A stretch of 64,000 bases of DNA from Thermococcus sp. (GCA_027075325.1 JALTBN010000051.1:154745-218744), one strand, 5' to 3'; counted from the stretch's first letter, positions 26,161-35,833 are shown. Numbers and translations: made by a program. The notes: generated by a model not told the origin, from the sequence alone.

Positions 26161-26862
26161 ATGCCAGTACTTGTTCTTCTTCGACACGGTGAAAGCCTCT
26201 GGAACAGGTTGAATCTCTTTACCGGCTGGGTTGACGTTCCCCTCAGCGAGAGGGGAATCCAGGAGGCATTGAGAGCTGGGGAACTCTTGAGGAGATGGCG
26301 CTTTGACGTCATCTTCACTTCCGAGCTCGTAAGGGCCATCCAGACCGCGATGCTGGCGATGGCGGAGAGTGAAAGGGTCCCCGTTATACTCCACAATGGT
26401 AAGATGGGGGAGTGGGGCAGGATACACGGAGAAGATGGAAAGGGATTCATACCCGTAATCAAGAGCTGGCGCCTCAACGAGCGCTACTACGGTGAGCTCC
26501 AGGGATGGAACAAGGATCGCGCAAGAGAGGTCTTTGGGGAGGAGCAGGTTCATCTCTGGAGGAGAAGCTACGATATTGCCCCGCCAGGAGGAGAAAGCCT
26601 CAAGGATACCGCGGAGAGAACGATACCGTTTTTCAAGGGGAGACTCCTGGCAGCACTGGAGGAGGGAAAGAACGTCCTCGTCTCCGCCCACGGAAACAGT
26701 CTCAGATCAATGGTGATGTACATAGAGGGACTCACAAAGGAGGAAATTCTGCGCCTCAACATCCCCACGGGAGTACCGCTGGTTTACGACTACATCAATG
26801 GGAAGCTCGTGAGGAGGGGATACCTAACCGAAAGGGGCTATGAAAAAGATTTGGGTCTGTAA
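26161..26862 (+). CDS. 2,3-bisphosphoglycerate-dependent-type phosphoglycerate mutase
   Basis: 233 residues of the histidine phosphatase superfamily. The phosphorylated His is in 'LLRHGESLWNRLNLFTGWVDVPLSERG'; other landmarks are 'TSELVRAIQTA', 'LNERYYGELQGWNK' and 'VSAHGNSLRSM'. The long insert and 'YYGELQGWNK' are typical of true dPGM (GpmA) rather than generic phosphatases. Most archaea rely on the cofactor-independent enzyme, so this is probably an acquired or supplementary mutase in glycolysis and gluconeogenesis. It is a single gene with TATA TTTTAAAC about 35 bases upstream. Confidence 0.9.
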   Translation: MPVLVLLRHGESLWNRLNLFTGWVDVPLSERGIQEALRAGELLRRWRFDVIFTSELVRAIQTAMLAMAESERVPVILHNGKMGEWGRIHGEDGKGFIPVIKSWRLNERYYGELQGWNKDRAREVFGEEQVHLWRRSYDIAPPGGESLKDTAERTIPFFKGRLLAALEEGKNVLVSAHGNSLRSMVMYIEGLTKEEILRLNIPTGVPLVYDYINGKLVRRGYLTERGYEKDLGL

Positions 26863-26942
26863 AAAGGGTTAAACCTCCCACTTTTTTCCCGGTGTGAACA
26901 CCGCATGAAAGGTTTTATTAAGAGGGTAACCCACTCTGAAAT

Positions 26943-27707
26943 GTGGGGAGACAGGTGCTGGGGTTCACCCACGTTTTCACGGGGATAGGAAAAACGGGTG
27001 GAATTGTCGTCGACGGCGTGTCTTCGGACGTTGTTAAGGTTAGAATAGACCCCGGCCGCTACATTCTGCGGACCGAGAAATATCGCGAGAGAATCCGGTC
27101 ATTTTTCTCGGCCCTCCCTGAGCGTTCCATCGTCTGGATTGTCGCCGAGGACAGGCCAGTAAACATTGAAATCCTCAACATCATCTCCAGGAGTGTTCCG
27201 GAGGATACCATAAGGCTGGCTTACATATTCACCCCCCAAAGGGAGCTCGTTAATGAGAAGAAACCGGAATGGGCGGATTCCTTCGAGACGGTCTTCTACG
27301 ATTCACTGTGGGAATTTCTGCGTCAGGATGTGCCCCTGGTTGAGGCATACAGAAGAGCCGCGGAGACCATCGCACGGGCCTTCACGTATCTTCACACAAA
27401 CCTTGAGGGGAGAATGTTAATAAACGTCGACTACGCCGATTTCTTAACCGTAACCGGAGGCGGCAACGTTGGGATTCTCAGGTTGCTGGACAGGATAGAC
27501 TTCGACTGGCACTGGGGTCTGTGGGACAGGGGAATGGTGGTGACGCTCGTTGGTGATGACGTATCCCTAAAAGAAGCTCACTCGGTGCTTGAACGGTTCC
27601 AGGAGCTCCTTCGGGAAAAAGATATAATCTGGGGGATGGTGGTCGATGGAAACCTCAGAGGGAAGGCACAGGTGCTGGCACTGCTGGTTAAGAAATGGGG
27701 GGAGTAA
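26943..27707 (+). CDS. Degenerate FtsZ/tubulin-superfamily protein
   Basis: 254 residues from a GTG that lies about 26 bases after TATA GTTTTATTAAG, so probably leaderless. The C-terminal 130 residues follow archaeal FtsZ: 'PLVEAYRRAAETIARAF' (core helix), 'LINVDYADFLTV' (159-170) for FtsZ LINxDFADxxxV, a Gly-rich 'GGGNVG' after it, then 'VVTLVGDDVSLKEAHSVL' and 'DIIWGMVVDGNLRGKAQVLAL' for the last strands. The N-terminal half is short and lacks the GGGTGTG tubulin signature loop; 'TGIGKTGG' may be a relic of the first glycine loop. It probably cannot hydrolyse GTP. First gene of a five-gene operon. This is my inference from motif order, not a database hit. Confidence 0.72.
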   Translation: MGRQVLGFTHVFTGIGKTGGIVVDGVSSDVVKVRIDPGRYILRTEKYRERIRSFFSALPERSIVWIVAEDRPVNIEILNIISRSVPEDTIRLAYIFTPQRELVNEKKPEWADSFETVFYDSLWEFLRQDVPLVEAYRRAAETIARAFTYLHTNLEGRMLINVDYADFLTVTGGGNVGILRLLDRIDFDWHWGLWDRGMVVTLVGDDVSLKEAHSVLERFQELLREKDIIWGMVVDGNLRGKAQVLALLVKKWGE

Positions 27708-27709
27708 CA

Positions 27710-28357
27710 ATGGTAAAAGCGATTCTCTTTGATATAGACCACACACTGCTAACCGAGGAACCCTTGATGATGCTGTTCCTGCCCCAGGTTTACGAAAAAC
27801 TGGCAAAACAGAGGAACATCAACAAGGAGGAGGCCAGGAACCTCTTTCTAAGGGAGATAATGGAGAGAAAGGACTCCTATGAGTGGCACGACTGGAACTT
27901 CTTCTTTGGTCTATTTAACATCGACATGAAATACGAGGACATCCTGCGGAGGTACCCGCACAAGCTCCACGTTTACCCGGATGTGCCTCCCGTCCTGGAG
28001 TGGCTTCGGAGTGAGGGCTACTCCCTGGGAGTCGTTACCAGCGGGCCTGAATATCAGCGGCTGAAGCTTGAAATAGCAGGGCTTTCAGAATACTTCGACG
28101 TTGTGGTCACAAGGGAAGACGCCGGAACCGTAAAACCGGATCCTAAGATATTCCTGCTCGCTCTGGAGGAACTTGGGGTTAAGCCTTCCGAGTCCGTCAT
28201 GGTTGGAGATTCCCTCTGGCAGGATGTTTACGGGGGAAAAAACGTCGGGATGACCTCCGTGTGGATGAACAGGGATGGAGAACGGGATGTACACCTCGCG
28301 GACTTTAAGATTCACACTATGTACGAGCTGAGGAAGGTGCTGGAGGTGATTGGATGA
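27710..28357 (+). CDS. HAD-superfamily phosphatase
   Basis: 215 residues from the ATG at 27710, two bases after the previous stop. HAD motifs: 'LFDIDHTLL' (I, nucleophile and acid Asp), 'VVTSG' (II), Lys in 'GTVKPDPKIF' (III) and 'VGDSLWQDVYGGKNVGM' (IV). A helical cap follows motif I (C1 type). It is likely a small-metabolite phosphatase of the phosphoglycolate phosphatase or pyrophosphatase group; the substrate cannot be read from the sequence. Tight spacing with the FtsZ-like gene and a 4-base overlap with the next gene show co-transcription. Confidence 0.9.
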   Translation: MVKAILFDIDHTLLTEEPLMMLFLPQVYEKLAKQRNINKEEARNLFLREIMERKDSYEWHDWNFFFGLFNIDMKYEDILRRYPHKLHVYPDVPPVLEWLRSEGYSLGVVTSGPEYQRLKLEIAGLSEYFDVVVTREDAGTVKPDPKIFLLALEELGVKPSESVMVGDSLWQDVYGGKNVGMTSVWMNRDGERDVHLADFKIHTMYELRKVLEVIG

Positions 28358-28545
28358 GGGGGAAGGAGATATTCTCCGGGGAAGGAGTTTTCGTGGAGTT
28401 TAAGGAAAGGGAAGTGGAACTTGAAAACGGCCATAAGCTGAAGCACAGGAGCGAGGAGCCGACGGAGCTCTGGTGGAAGCTCAAAGAAGCCATAAAAGGT
28501 AAGAAGGTTCGGATCGTCGCCTACGAAGCTGGTGAGGGCGAATGA
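28354..28545 (+). CDS. Small hypothetical protein in the FtsZ-like operon
   Basis: 63 residues, charged, with alternating strands ('GVFVEFKEREVELENGH', 'KKVRIVAYEAG') and one short helix. It overlaps both neighbours by 4 bases (ATGA type), which supports real translation. I do not recognise the family; a small beta-rich partner of one of the operon enzymes is possible. Confidence 0.7.
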   Translation: MRGKEIFSGEGVFVEFKEREVELENGHKLKHRSEEPTELWWKLKEAIKGKKVRIVAYEAGEGE

Positions 28546-29354
28546 TAGCCCATCTTATAAACACTGATGTGGGGAACAGGGGGATCCTGGATGTGTACCT
28601 CCGCTACCGGCAGAAAAATCCCAATTTTTTACATAATTCTGCAAAAATGCTTTTAGATAATTACTCTAAGGTTCTGATAATCACGGGCTTCCCCGTGCCC
28701 CCCGCCTGGAAGCCAGAGACAGACGGGCCGCCAGGAGCTCTGGCAATTTACCGGGCCGTTGAAAGGATAGGTGGGAAGGCAGACATCCTCACGTACCCCG
28801 AAGTGGAGAACGCCCTGGCTTCTTTTGGTCCATCCCTCGTCAGGAAACCAAAGGTTTCAAGCTACTCCCTTATCGTTGCGGTGGAGACACCGGGAATGGC
28901 CCCTGACGGCAACAGATACTCAATGCGCGGAATCAAAGTTGAAAGGGAGGCCCTCGACTGGGCCGTCGTCGAGGCTGCGAGCCTCGGAATTCCAACGGTG
29001 GGGATAGGGGACGGTGGCAACGAAGCCGGGATGGGGAAAGTCCGCGAACTCGTTGAGAGGTTCATCCCCAACGGAGAAAAGATAGGAAGCGTTATCGAGA
29101 CCGATGAGCTTATAGTTTCAGCGGTTTCCAACTGGGGAGCCTACGGCCTTGTGGCGGAGGCCTCGGTGGAGTTCGGCCAGAACCTGCTGGAAGACTGGGA
29201 TGAAAATAAAATCGTTTCCACATTGGCCAAAAATGGGCTTATAGACGGTGTAACCGGCGAAGCTGAGGCCAGCGTCGACGGCATCCCGCTGAAGGTTCAC
29301 GTGGCGATGGTTGAACTTTTAAAGGCACTCATCAACGCTGAACTGGGTGATTGA
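28542..29354 (+). CDS. DUF4392/D-glutamate cyclase-like protein
   Basis: 270 residues. Phrases 'LIITGFPVPPAWKPETDGPPGALAIYRA', 'VETPGMAPDGNRYSMRG', 'GIGDGGNEAGMG' and 'VSNWGAYGLVAE' are typical of the DUF4392 domain, which forms the C-terminal part of mammalian D-glutamate cyclase (D-Glu to 5-oxo-D-proline). Here it stands alone. The glycine-rich 'GDGGNEAGMG' is the likely active-site loop. The archaeal substrate is unproven. It overlaps the preceding small gene by 4 bases and the HD gene follows with no gap. Confidence 0.82.
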   Translation: MIAHLINTDVGNRGILDVYLRYRQKNPNFLHNSAKMLLDNYSKVLIITGFPVPPAWKPETDGPPGALAIYRAVERIGGKADILTYPEVENALASFGPSLVRKPKVSSYSLIVAVETPGMAPDGNRYSMRGIKVEREALDWAVVEAASLGIPTVGIGDGGNEAGMGKVRELVERFIPNGEKIGSVIETDELIVSAVSNWGAYGLVAEASVEFGQNLLEDWDENKIVSTLAKNGLIDGVTGEAEASVDGIPLKVHVAMVELLKALINAELGD

Positions 29355-29975
29355 ATGAAGCTTGAAGAGTTCCTGCCAGATCCCCATTCCAGAGCGCTGG
29401 TGGAAAAAACGAGGGAGTTCGCCAGGGGATTCTTTGAAGGGGATGGAACGCATGGATTCAGCCACGTGGAGAGGGTTTTCAACCTCTGCCTCCACATAGG
29501 GAGGGAAGAGGGGGCCGACCTGGAGGTTCTGGCCTTGGCCGCCCTACTGCACGACGTCGCCCGGCCGCTTGAGAGCGCTGGAAAGGTGGAGGACCATGCC
29601 GTTGAGGGAGCAAGGATAGCGCGGAGATTCCTGCGGGGACTCGGCTATCCGGAGGAGAAGGTGGAAGCGGTTGCCCACGCGATAGAGGCCCATAGATTCT
29701 CCCGCGGCCCCGAGCCGGAGACGCTGGAAGCCAGAATCCTCAGCGACGCAGACAAGCTCGATGCCGTTGGTGCCATAGGAATCGCAAGAGTGTTCATGTA
29801 TTCAGGGGAGCACGGGCGCGGCATCGAGGACTCAATCAAACACTTTGATGAGAAGATACTGAAGCTTAAAGATTTGATGTACACAGAAACAGCAAAGAGA
29901 ATCGCAGAGGAACGTCACCGCTTCACAGAGGAGTTTGTACGCAGAATACGGCTGGAAATCGAGGGAGAGCTCTGA
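29355..29975 (+). CDS. HD-domain phosphohydrolase
   Basis: 206 residues. Metal ligands of the HD fold are visible: 'HGFSHVERVFNL' (His), 'ALLHDVARPLE' (HD), 'AIEAHRFS' and 'SDADKLDAVGAIGIARV' (Asp). Such YedJ/YpgQ-like proteins hydrolyse nucleotides or other phosphates. It is the last gene of the five-gene operon, its ATG directly following the previous stop. The C-terminal helices are Arg/Glu-rich. Substrate unknown. Confidence 0.88.
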   Translation: MKLEEFLPDPHSRALVEKTREFARGFFEGDGTHGFSHVERVFNLCLHIGREEGADLEVLALAALLHDVARPLESAGKVEDHAVEGARIARRFLRGLGYPEEKVEAVAHAIEAHRFSRGPEPETLEARILSDADKLDAVGAIGIARVFMYSGEHGRGIEDSIKHFDEKILKLKDLMYTETAKRIAEERHRFTEEFVRRIRLEIEGEL

Positions 29976-30086
29976 ATTTCCTCTGGAATTATCTAACTCC
30001 TCATCCACACGTGATTATAATAAGGTTTTTAAATGCCTCCCTGAATTTAGGTTAGCCCGTTCACGGTCATTCTGGGAGGTGAGCGA

Positions 30087-30599
30087 ATGAAGGCGCCGAT
30101 ATGTGAGGTGTGTTTGAAAACGGATGATATTCTCTGCCCCGCGGATGAGAAGAAGCTTCAGGAGGGTATAATCTCGGAGCTTGATGTTAAGGTGGCCAGG
30201 ATGCTCTACCGGTTTCTGGGCGACGTTGATATTGAGTTCAAGAAGGCCGTCGAGGCCGGGGACCTTGTGGTCATCGCCGTCGGGAAAGGAGACGTTCCCG
30301 TTGTAATCGGCAAGGGTGGAAAAAACATAAAAGCAATGGTAAAGGAGCTCGGCAAGAGGGTTCGCGTTATAGAGGTCGCAGGGGGCGAGATGACTGAGGA
30401 GCTCAAAAAACTGGCCACGGATTTGTTCTACCCCGCCAGTGTTTTCGGGGTTAACATAGTTCACAAACCCGGTGGAAAGCAGTCATATAAGGTTCTGGTG
30501 CTCAACAGAGACAGGAGAAAGCTCCCTGAGAAGCCTGAACTCCTTGAGAAGGTCATGACCCTCCTAACCGGGAAGGACGTTAAAATCGCCTTCGTCTGA
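30087..30599 (+). CDS. KH-domain RNA-binding protein (NusA-like)
   Basis: 170 residues. The N-terminal 'CEVCLKTDDILC' holds three cysteines that may bind zinc. A KH domain follows with the GxxG loop in 'VVIGKGGKNIKAMVKELGKRVRVIE', then a second KH-like or basic region. It resembles the small archaeal KH/NusA-like proteins thought to act on transcripts or ribosomes. It is a single gene: TATA GTTTTTAAAT is near 30028, and SD GGAGGTGAG precedes the ATG. Confidence 0.82.
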   Translation: MKAPICEVCLKTDDILCPADEKKLQEGIISELDVKVARMLYRFLGDVDIEFKKAVEAGDLVVIAVGKGDVPVVIGKGGKNIKAMVKELGKRVRVIEVAGGEMTEELKKLATDLFYPASVFGVNIVHKPGGKQSYKVLVLNRDRRKLPEKPELLEKVMTLLTGKDVKIAFV

Positions 30600-30668
30600 C
30601 AGGCCCTCTGTTTCCCCTTCTTCCTATAACTTTAAAAGCATGGCAACCCGCTCTCTCCGGTGATGCTC

Positions 30669-31985
30669 ATGCTGAGGACTCACTACTCCAACGAGATAAC
30701 CGAGGAACTCAATGGCCAGCGCGTTAAGGTTGCGGGATGGGTCTGGGAGGTCAAGGACCTCGGAGGAATAAAGTTCCTCTGGATAAGGGACAGGGAAGGC
30801 ATAGTCCAGATAACCGCCCCAAAGAAAAAGGTCTCGCCCGAACTCTTCAAGCTCATCCCAAAGCTCAACGCCGAGGACGTTGTTGCGGTGGAGGGTGTTG
30901 TGAACTTCACCCCCAAGGCCAAGCTCGGCTTTGAGATACTGCCTGAAAAGCTCCAGATTCTCAGCAGGGCGGAGAGCCCCCTTCCCCTCGATCCAACCGG
31001 CAAGGTCAAGGCCGAGCTCGACACCCGCCTGGACAACCGCTTCATGGACCTCAGGAACCCGGAGGTAATGGCCATCTTCAAAATCCGCTCAAGCGTCTTC
31101 AAAGCCGTCAGGGACTTCTTCCACGAGAACGGCTTCATTGAAGTCCACACCCCAAAGATCATCGCCACCGCCACTGAGGGCGGGACCGAGCTCTTCCCGA
31201 TGAAGTATTTTGAGGAGGACGCTTTTCTTGCTCAGAGCCCCCAGTTATACAAGCAGATAATGATGGCAAGCGGGCTGGACAGGGTTTACGAGATAGCCCC
31301 AATTTTTAGGGCTGAGGAGCACAACACCACGCGCCATTTAAACGAGGCCTGGAGTATAGACAGCGAGATGGCCTTCATCGAGAACGAAGAGGAGGTTATG
31401 GGCTTCCTTGAGAGACTCGTGGCCCGTGCCGTGGACTACGTCAGAGAGAACAACTCCAGGGAGCTTGAGATACTCAACTTCGAGCTGGAAGAGCCGAGGC
31501 TCCCCTTCCCCCGTGTGAGCTACGATAAAGCCCTTGAGATTTTAGCAGACCTCGGTAAAACTATAGAGTGGGGTGAGGACATCGACACTGAGGGCGAGAG
31601 GCTCCTTGGCAGGTACCTGACGGAGAACGAGAACGCCCCCCTCTACTTCCTCTACCGCTACCCCAGTGAGGCCAAGCCGTTCTATATAATGAAATATGAT
31701 AATAAGCCCGAACTGTGCAGGGCCTTCGACCTTGAGTACCGCGGTGTGGAGATAAGCTCCGGCGGCCAGAGGGAGCACCGCTACGATGTCCTCGTGGAAC
31801 AGATAAAGGAGAAAGGGCTCAATCCAGCGAGCTTTGAGTTCTACCTCAAGGCCTTCCGCTACGGCATGCCTCCCCATGGGGGCTTCGGTCTGGGCGCGGA
31901 GAGGCTCATAAAGCAGATGCTCGACCTTCCCAACATAAGGGAGGTAATCCTTTTCCCGCGCGACAGGCGGAGGCTCACGCCGTAA
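30669..31985 (+). CDS. aspS: Aspartyl-tRNA synthetase (archaeal type)
   Basis: 438 residues from the ATG at 30669; the earlier GTG and ATG are part of SD CCGGTGATG. An N-terminal OB-fold anticodon domain ('VKVAGWVWEVKDLGGIKFLWIRD') precedes the class IIb core with motif 2 'FRAEEHNTTRHLNE' and motif 3 'GGFGLGAERLIKQM'. It is nearly collinear with the Thermococcus kodakarensis enzyme as I remember it. It charges tRNA-Asp, and archaeal forms without AsnRS can also charge tRNA-Asn. TATA ACTTTAAAAG lies about 35 bases upstream. Confidence 0.97.
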   Translation: MLRTHYSNEITEELNGQRVKVAGWVWEVKDLGGIKFLWIRDREGIVQITAPKKKVSPELFKLIPKLNAEDVVAVEGVVNFTPKAKLGFEILPEKLQILSRAESPLPLDPTGKVKAELDTRLDNRFMDLRNPEVMAIFKIRSSVFKAVRDFFHENGFIEVHTPKIIATATEGGTELFPMKYFEEDAFLAQSPQLYKQIMMASGLDRVYEIAPIFRAEEHNTTRHLNEAWSIDSEMAFIENEEEVMGFLERLVARAVDYVRENNSRELEILNFELEEPRLPFPRVSYDKALEILADLGKTIEWGEDIDTEGERLLGRYLTENENAPLYFLYRYPSEAKPFYIMKYDNKPELCRAFDLEYRGVEISSGGQREHRYDVLVEQIKEKGLNPASFEFYLKAFRYGMPPHGGFGLGAERLIKQMLDLPNIREVILFPRDRRRLTP

Positions 31986-32050
31986 GGCCTTTATACTTTC
32001 CTTCCTATTTTGGTCAGCTTCGATAGTAATAACGTTTTGGAGGCGAAAGG

Positions 32051-34132
32051 ATGAGAAAGGAACTTAGCCTGCTGTTGATCGGCCTTCTAATTTTCATACC
32101 CCTACCGTACGGAGGAGCGGCATCCACGCTGAAGGCTTCAATCACCCCGATAACCCTCGGTCTCGGCGACAGCGTGGAGATAGCCAACTACACGATACAG
32201 TTCTACGACGTAAGTACAAACTGGAGCCTCGTCACCATTCAGGTGCTCCACCCAGGGGGTGCCCAGCTCTTCTTCCTGAAGGAGGGGGAGACCGGCTACT
32301 TCCCATCGCGAGGCTCAGAGGTATTCGACGTGACGGTGCAGTCAATAGACCGTGCGGAGGGCACGGTAACCCTGCTCATATCCTCCCCACTGAGGACCGT
32401 CAGAAAAGACCTTGAAATGACAAAAAACGAGACTGTTGTCCTCAATTCCAACGTTCAGATTCACCTGTACGATTCCTGGGAAAACGGTGCCAAACTTGGA
32501 GTTAAGATACCGCCCTACTCGGGCTTCATAACGTTCACCCTCCGCAGGTTTGAGGGAAAGTCCTTTACTTATCCCCTCTCTGAATCACTCCGCTATGAGA
32601 ACTACCTCCGCGTCTCGCTGGTCTCGGCATCGCCGTCTTCCGCGGTGTTGGACGTTTACATGCCAGCCCTGGACGCCGACAACCTGACGCTCACCACCAT
32701 TCCCGCAGGCAACTCCTCTGTGCCGGTGAAACTGAAGCAGCCAAAACCCTACGTCCCGGTATACTCCGGCTACCTGTTCACCGGCGAGTCCGTCAGTGTC
32801 ACTACAGGAAACGGGACATACGGCGTCCTCCTGACGGGAATTGAAAACGGCTCCGCGACTATTAAACTGGAGAAGAAAAGCGGGAACTCCACATCACTCA
32901 CCCTTTCCCCCGGCAGCGAACCGGTCCAGGCAGAGGGCTTTGCACTCATGCTATCCCTTGGAAACATCGACTCCGAGCACGGCAGGGTTTTCCTCAACGT
33001 GTATGCCCCAACGGGCTCCTCTGTCAGGGCTCCGAGAAGACCCGCCAATGTAAACATCTCCATTAGTGCCATCCCCACCAGCCTCATGCTTGGAGAGGAA
33101 GTCGCAGTTTACATAAACGTGGAGAACCTTGGACCTGGTGATGCCAGGGACCTCGTTGTGGCCGCACCCATACCATCAGGCTTCGAGCTCGTAGGAAACG
33201 AGACAGGATGGTCGGTTGGAGATCTTCCGGCTTATTCCCGTGTTCCAGCCCTTGTCTACATCCTCCGCCCAACTTCGCCCGGCGAGTTCAAGATTTCAGG
33301 CGTCATGGCAACGTACTACAACGAATCGGGCTCAAGGATCCAGGTTACCGCAGGGCCGGAGACTGTAAGGGTCTACTCACTTCCGGAGCTTCAGATGAAC
33401 GTTCTGGCCTCCAACTCAACCTACGGCGGAAACTGGGGAACGTACGTGAAGACGGAGAAGAACCGCCCGGTGACTCTCCTCTTCAACATCTCTGCGGGGG
33501 GGGACAACCCAAGCTTCGAGTTCGTTAAGGATGCAGCCATCCACGTTGAGTATCCTGCTGGTGTCGTTGGCCCGGCACTCATAGGAGTGGGCAATATAAG
33601 CGCAGGAAAGAACGTTCAGAAGGCCATCCAGGCCAGAGTTCTCTCAGAGGGACACTTCCCCATCAAAGTCTCACTGACTTACAAGGACCCGCTTGGAAAC
33701 GAACACGAGCTCGACATCGGCACGGCCATCGTCCTGGACAGCACACCTCCAAAGGTCGTGGTGAAGGAGGAGACAGTTCATGTCTACCCCAGTGAGGATC
33801 AGCTCCCATCCTTTGTGAACCAGAGCCTCCAGAACTCCACGAACGCGACGGCCCTTGCCCAGAGGCTCCAGGGAGTTATATCCTACTACCTGCCGAAGGA
33901 GAGCGGACCGGACTACTGGAAGATGGCCTCGGTTATCCTCCTGATATTGGCACTAATCCTGGCGTATCTGGCCTACGGGTACTACAGGGAGGTTCAGATT
34001 TTCCGCAGGGCCCTCCTGAGGAAAAGGAGGAGCAGGCCGGGAGGACTTCCAAAGCGGTGGAAGCGCGACGAGCTGGAGCAGCTCATAAGGGAGCTCAGGG
34101 TCGAGATGATTGAGAAGTTTGAGAGGCGTTAG
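32051..34132 (+). CDS. Large surface protein with C-terminal membrane anchor
   Basis: 693 residues: an N-terminal signal peptide ('[18 protein letters not shown]'), a long beta-rich ectodomain with many N-glycosylation sequons, one membrane helix near 635-655 ('[18 protein letters not shown]') and a basic cytoplasmic tail. Two-thirds along lies a DUF11/CARDB-like module ('[24 protein letters not shown]' pattern), an Ig-like fold common in archaeal surface proteins. The first part has three repeats of a 'GDSV/NETVVLN...Y.V.L' type sandwich. No enzyme motif is seen. SD GGAGGCGAAAGG precedes the ATG. Probably an adhesion or envelope protein. Confidence 0.75.
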   Translation: MRKELSLLLIGLLIFIPLPYGGAASTLKASITPITLGLGDSVEIANYTIQFYDVSTNWSLVTIQVLHPGGAQLFFLKEGETGYFPSRGSEVFDVTVQSIDRAEGTVTLLISSPLRTVRKDLEMTKNETVVLNSNVQIHLYDSWENGAKLGVKIPPYSGFITFTLRRFEGKSFTYPLSESLRYENYLRVSLVSASPSSAVLDVYMPALDADNLTLTTIPAGNSSVPVKLKQPKPYVPVYSGYLFTGESVSVTTGNGTYGVLLTGIENGSATIKLEKKSGNSTSLTLSPGSEPVQAEGFALMLSLGNIDSEHGRVFLNVYAPTGSSVRAPRRPANVNISISAIPTSLMLGEEVAVYINVENLGPGDARDLVVAAPIPSGFELVGNETGWSVGDLPAYSRVPALVYILRPTSPGEFKISGVMATYYNESGSRIQVTAGPETVRVYSLPELQMNVLASNSTYGGNWGTYVKTEKNRPVTLLFNISAGGDNPSFEFVKDAAIHVEYPAGVVGPALIGVGNISAGKNVQKAIQARVLSEGHFPIKVSLTYKDPLGNEHELDIGTAIVLDSTPPKVVVKEETVHVYPSEDQLPSFVNQSLQNSTNATALAQRLQGVISYYLPKESGPDYWKMASVILLILALILAYLAYGYYREVQIFRRALLRKRRSRPGGLPKRWKRDELEQLIRELRVEMIEKFERR

Positions 34133-34172
34133 GGAGGCCAATTTTTTAAACCCCTCCCACTTCTTTTTCATC

Positions 34173-34535
34173 ATGAGCGAGTTTAAGTTCAAACAGGTTA
34201 TGGTCACGAGAAGGGATCTCAAGCTCAGCAAGGGCAAATTCGCAGTTCAGGTCGCACACGGTGCCGTTACCGCAGCGCTTAAGGCCCAGAAGGAGAAGCT
34301 CGAGTGGTTCAAGGCATGGTTCCACGAGGGGCAGAAGAAGGTCGTTGTTAAGGCGGAGAACCTTGAGGAGCTCTTCAGACTAAAGGCGGAGGCAGAGAAG
34401 CTCGGCATTCCAACTGCCCTCGTCAGGGACGCCGGTTTGACCGAGATTCCGCCGGGGACGATAACCGTTCTGGCGATCGGCCCCGCTCCGGAGGAGCTGG
34501 TTGATAAGGTTACCGGACATCTGAAGCTGGTGTGA
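34173..34535 (+). CDS. pth2: Peptidyl-tRNA hydrolase Pth2
   Basis: 120 residues from the ATG at 34173. The track start at 34110 lies inside the preceding gene, while TATA ATTTTTTAAAC (34141-34151) is about 26 bases before 34173, so the mRNA is probably leaderless. Pth2 signatures: '[20 protein letters not shown]', '[11 protein letters not shown]', '[22 protein letters not shown]'. It releases peptides from peptidyl-tRNA dropped by ribosomes. truD follows after three bases, forming a two-gene RNA-maintenance operon. Confidence 0.95.
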   Translation: MSEFKFKQVMVTRRDLKLSKGKFAVQVAHGAVTAALKAQKEKLEWFKAWFHEGQKKVVVKAENLEELFRLKAEAEKLGIPTALVRDAGLTEIPPGTITVLAIGPAPEELVDKVTGHLKLV

Positions 34536-34538
34536 AGC

Positions 34539-35789
34539 ATGGACTACCGCGAGTTCTTTTCTCAATTCCGCTACCTGAGCGAGACCCCCGGGATAGGGGG
34601 GAGGATCAAGAGCCGGCCCGAGGATTTTATCGTGATTGAAGATCCCCTGCCTTCTATCTTCGAGGGGAGAAAGCACGCGATATTTCTCCTCAAAAAGAGG
34701 AACTGGGACACGATGGCGGCCGTGAAGGAGATAGCCAAGCGGGCCGGAATAAGGCACCGCGATATCGGCTTCGCCGGGACCAAGGACAGGCACGCCGTGA
34801 CCTACCAGTACATAAGCGTGCCGGCGGACGCGAAGGAGAAGGTTGAGGAGGTTCAAATAAGGGACATCGAGCTGAGGTTCGTCTCCTACGGGAGGTTCAT
34901 CAGGCTCGGCCACCTCATGGGGAACCGCTTCAGGATAATCGTCCGCGACGTCGGTGAGGGAACCTTTGAGAGAGCCAAGGCAATAGTAAGGGAGCTCCGC
35001 GAGAAGGGTGGCTTTCCGAACTACTTCGGCTACCAACGCTTTGGGGAGAAGCGCGTTACAAACCACCTCATCGGAAAGCTACTTCTGCAGGGGGACTTTG
35101 AAGGGGCAGCAAGGCTATTTCTCGGCGCCCACGAGGGGGGGATGGAAGGGGATGAGGCGAGAAGACATTTCTGGGAGACCAGAGATGTTGACAAAGCACT
35201 GGAGGAGTTTCCCAACTTCCTGAGGTACGAGAGGGCCATGCTCCACCGCTACAAGGAAACTGGAAGCTGGAAGAGGGCCTTCCTGAGCCTTCCGCTTCCG
35301 ATAATGCGTATCTTCATCCACGCCTACCAGAGCTACCTCTTCAACCTCTACATCTCAAGGCGCATCGAGGAGGGGTTGCCCCTCAACGAGGCCCTAGTTG
35401 GGGATATAGTCGTTGGGATGAAAGGAGGCATCCCCTACCGCGACAGGACCTACCGCGTCACAGAGACCAACGCCAACTTCGTGAACGGGAAGATAAGGAG
35501 AAACCGGGCTATGGTTTCAGGCCCGCTCTTCGGCTTCGCCATGAGGCGCGCAAAGGGGGTTCCGGGAAGGCTCGAAGAGGAAATCCTTGAGGCGGAGGAA
35601 ATCTCGCTTGAGGTCTTCAAGGGGCTACCAAAGCCGATGGCCGAGCCAGGGGGAAGGAGGGAGCTCTTGATAAGGCCTCTCGGGCTGACTTATGGCTACG
35701 TCCCCGATACTGGCATGTGCTTCCGCTTCTTCCTCCCAAAGGGCGTCTACGCCACGAGCGTCCTGCGAGAGATTATGAAGAACCACTGA
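34539..35789 (+). CDS. truD: tRNA pseudouridine(13) synthase TruD
   Basis: 416 residues. The TruD family is marked by '[12 protein letters not shown]', the catalytic Asp in '[18 protein letters not shown]', '[16 protein letters not shown]' and '[14 protein letters not shown]'. A TRUD insertion domain fills the middle of the chain. It isomerises U13 in tRNAs (and possibly other RNAs in archaea). It is co-transcribed with pth2, from which it is separated by three bases. Confidence 0.95.
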   Translation: MDYREFFSQFRYLSETPGIGGRIKSRPEDFIVIEDPLPSIFEGRKHAIFLLKKRNWDTMAAVKEIAKRAGIRHRDIGFAGTKDRHAVTYQYISVPADAKEKVEEVQIRDIELRFVSYGRFIRLGHLMGNRFRIIVRDVGEGTFERAKAIVRELREKGGFPNYFGYQRFGEKRVTNHLIGKLLLQGDFEGAARLFLGAHEGGMEGDEARRHFWETRDVDKALEEFPNFLRYERAMLHRYKETGSWKRAFLSLPLPIMRIFIHAYQSYLFNLYISRRIEEGLPLNEALVGDIVVGMKGGIPYRDRTYRVTETNANFVNGKIRRNRAMVSGPLFGFAMRRAKGVPGRLEEEILEAEEISLEVFKGLPKPMAEPGGRRELLIRPLGLTYGYVPDTGMCFRFFLPKGVYATSVLREIMKNH

Positions 35790-35800
35790 ACACGGAAAGG

Positions 35801-35809
35801 TTTAAAAAC
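35801..35809 (+). promoter_or_regulatory. TATA promoter of the L7Ae ribosomal operon
   Basis: TTTAAAAAC lies 60-68 bases upstream of the rpl7ae ATG, predicting a leader of about 36 bases. Confidence 0.65.
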
Positions 35810-35833
35810 GGAATCCGCCTTCCTAACTTGACA

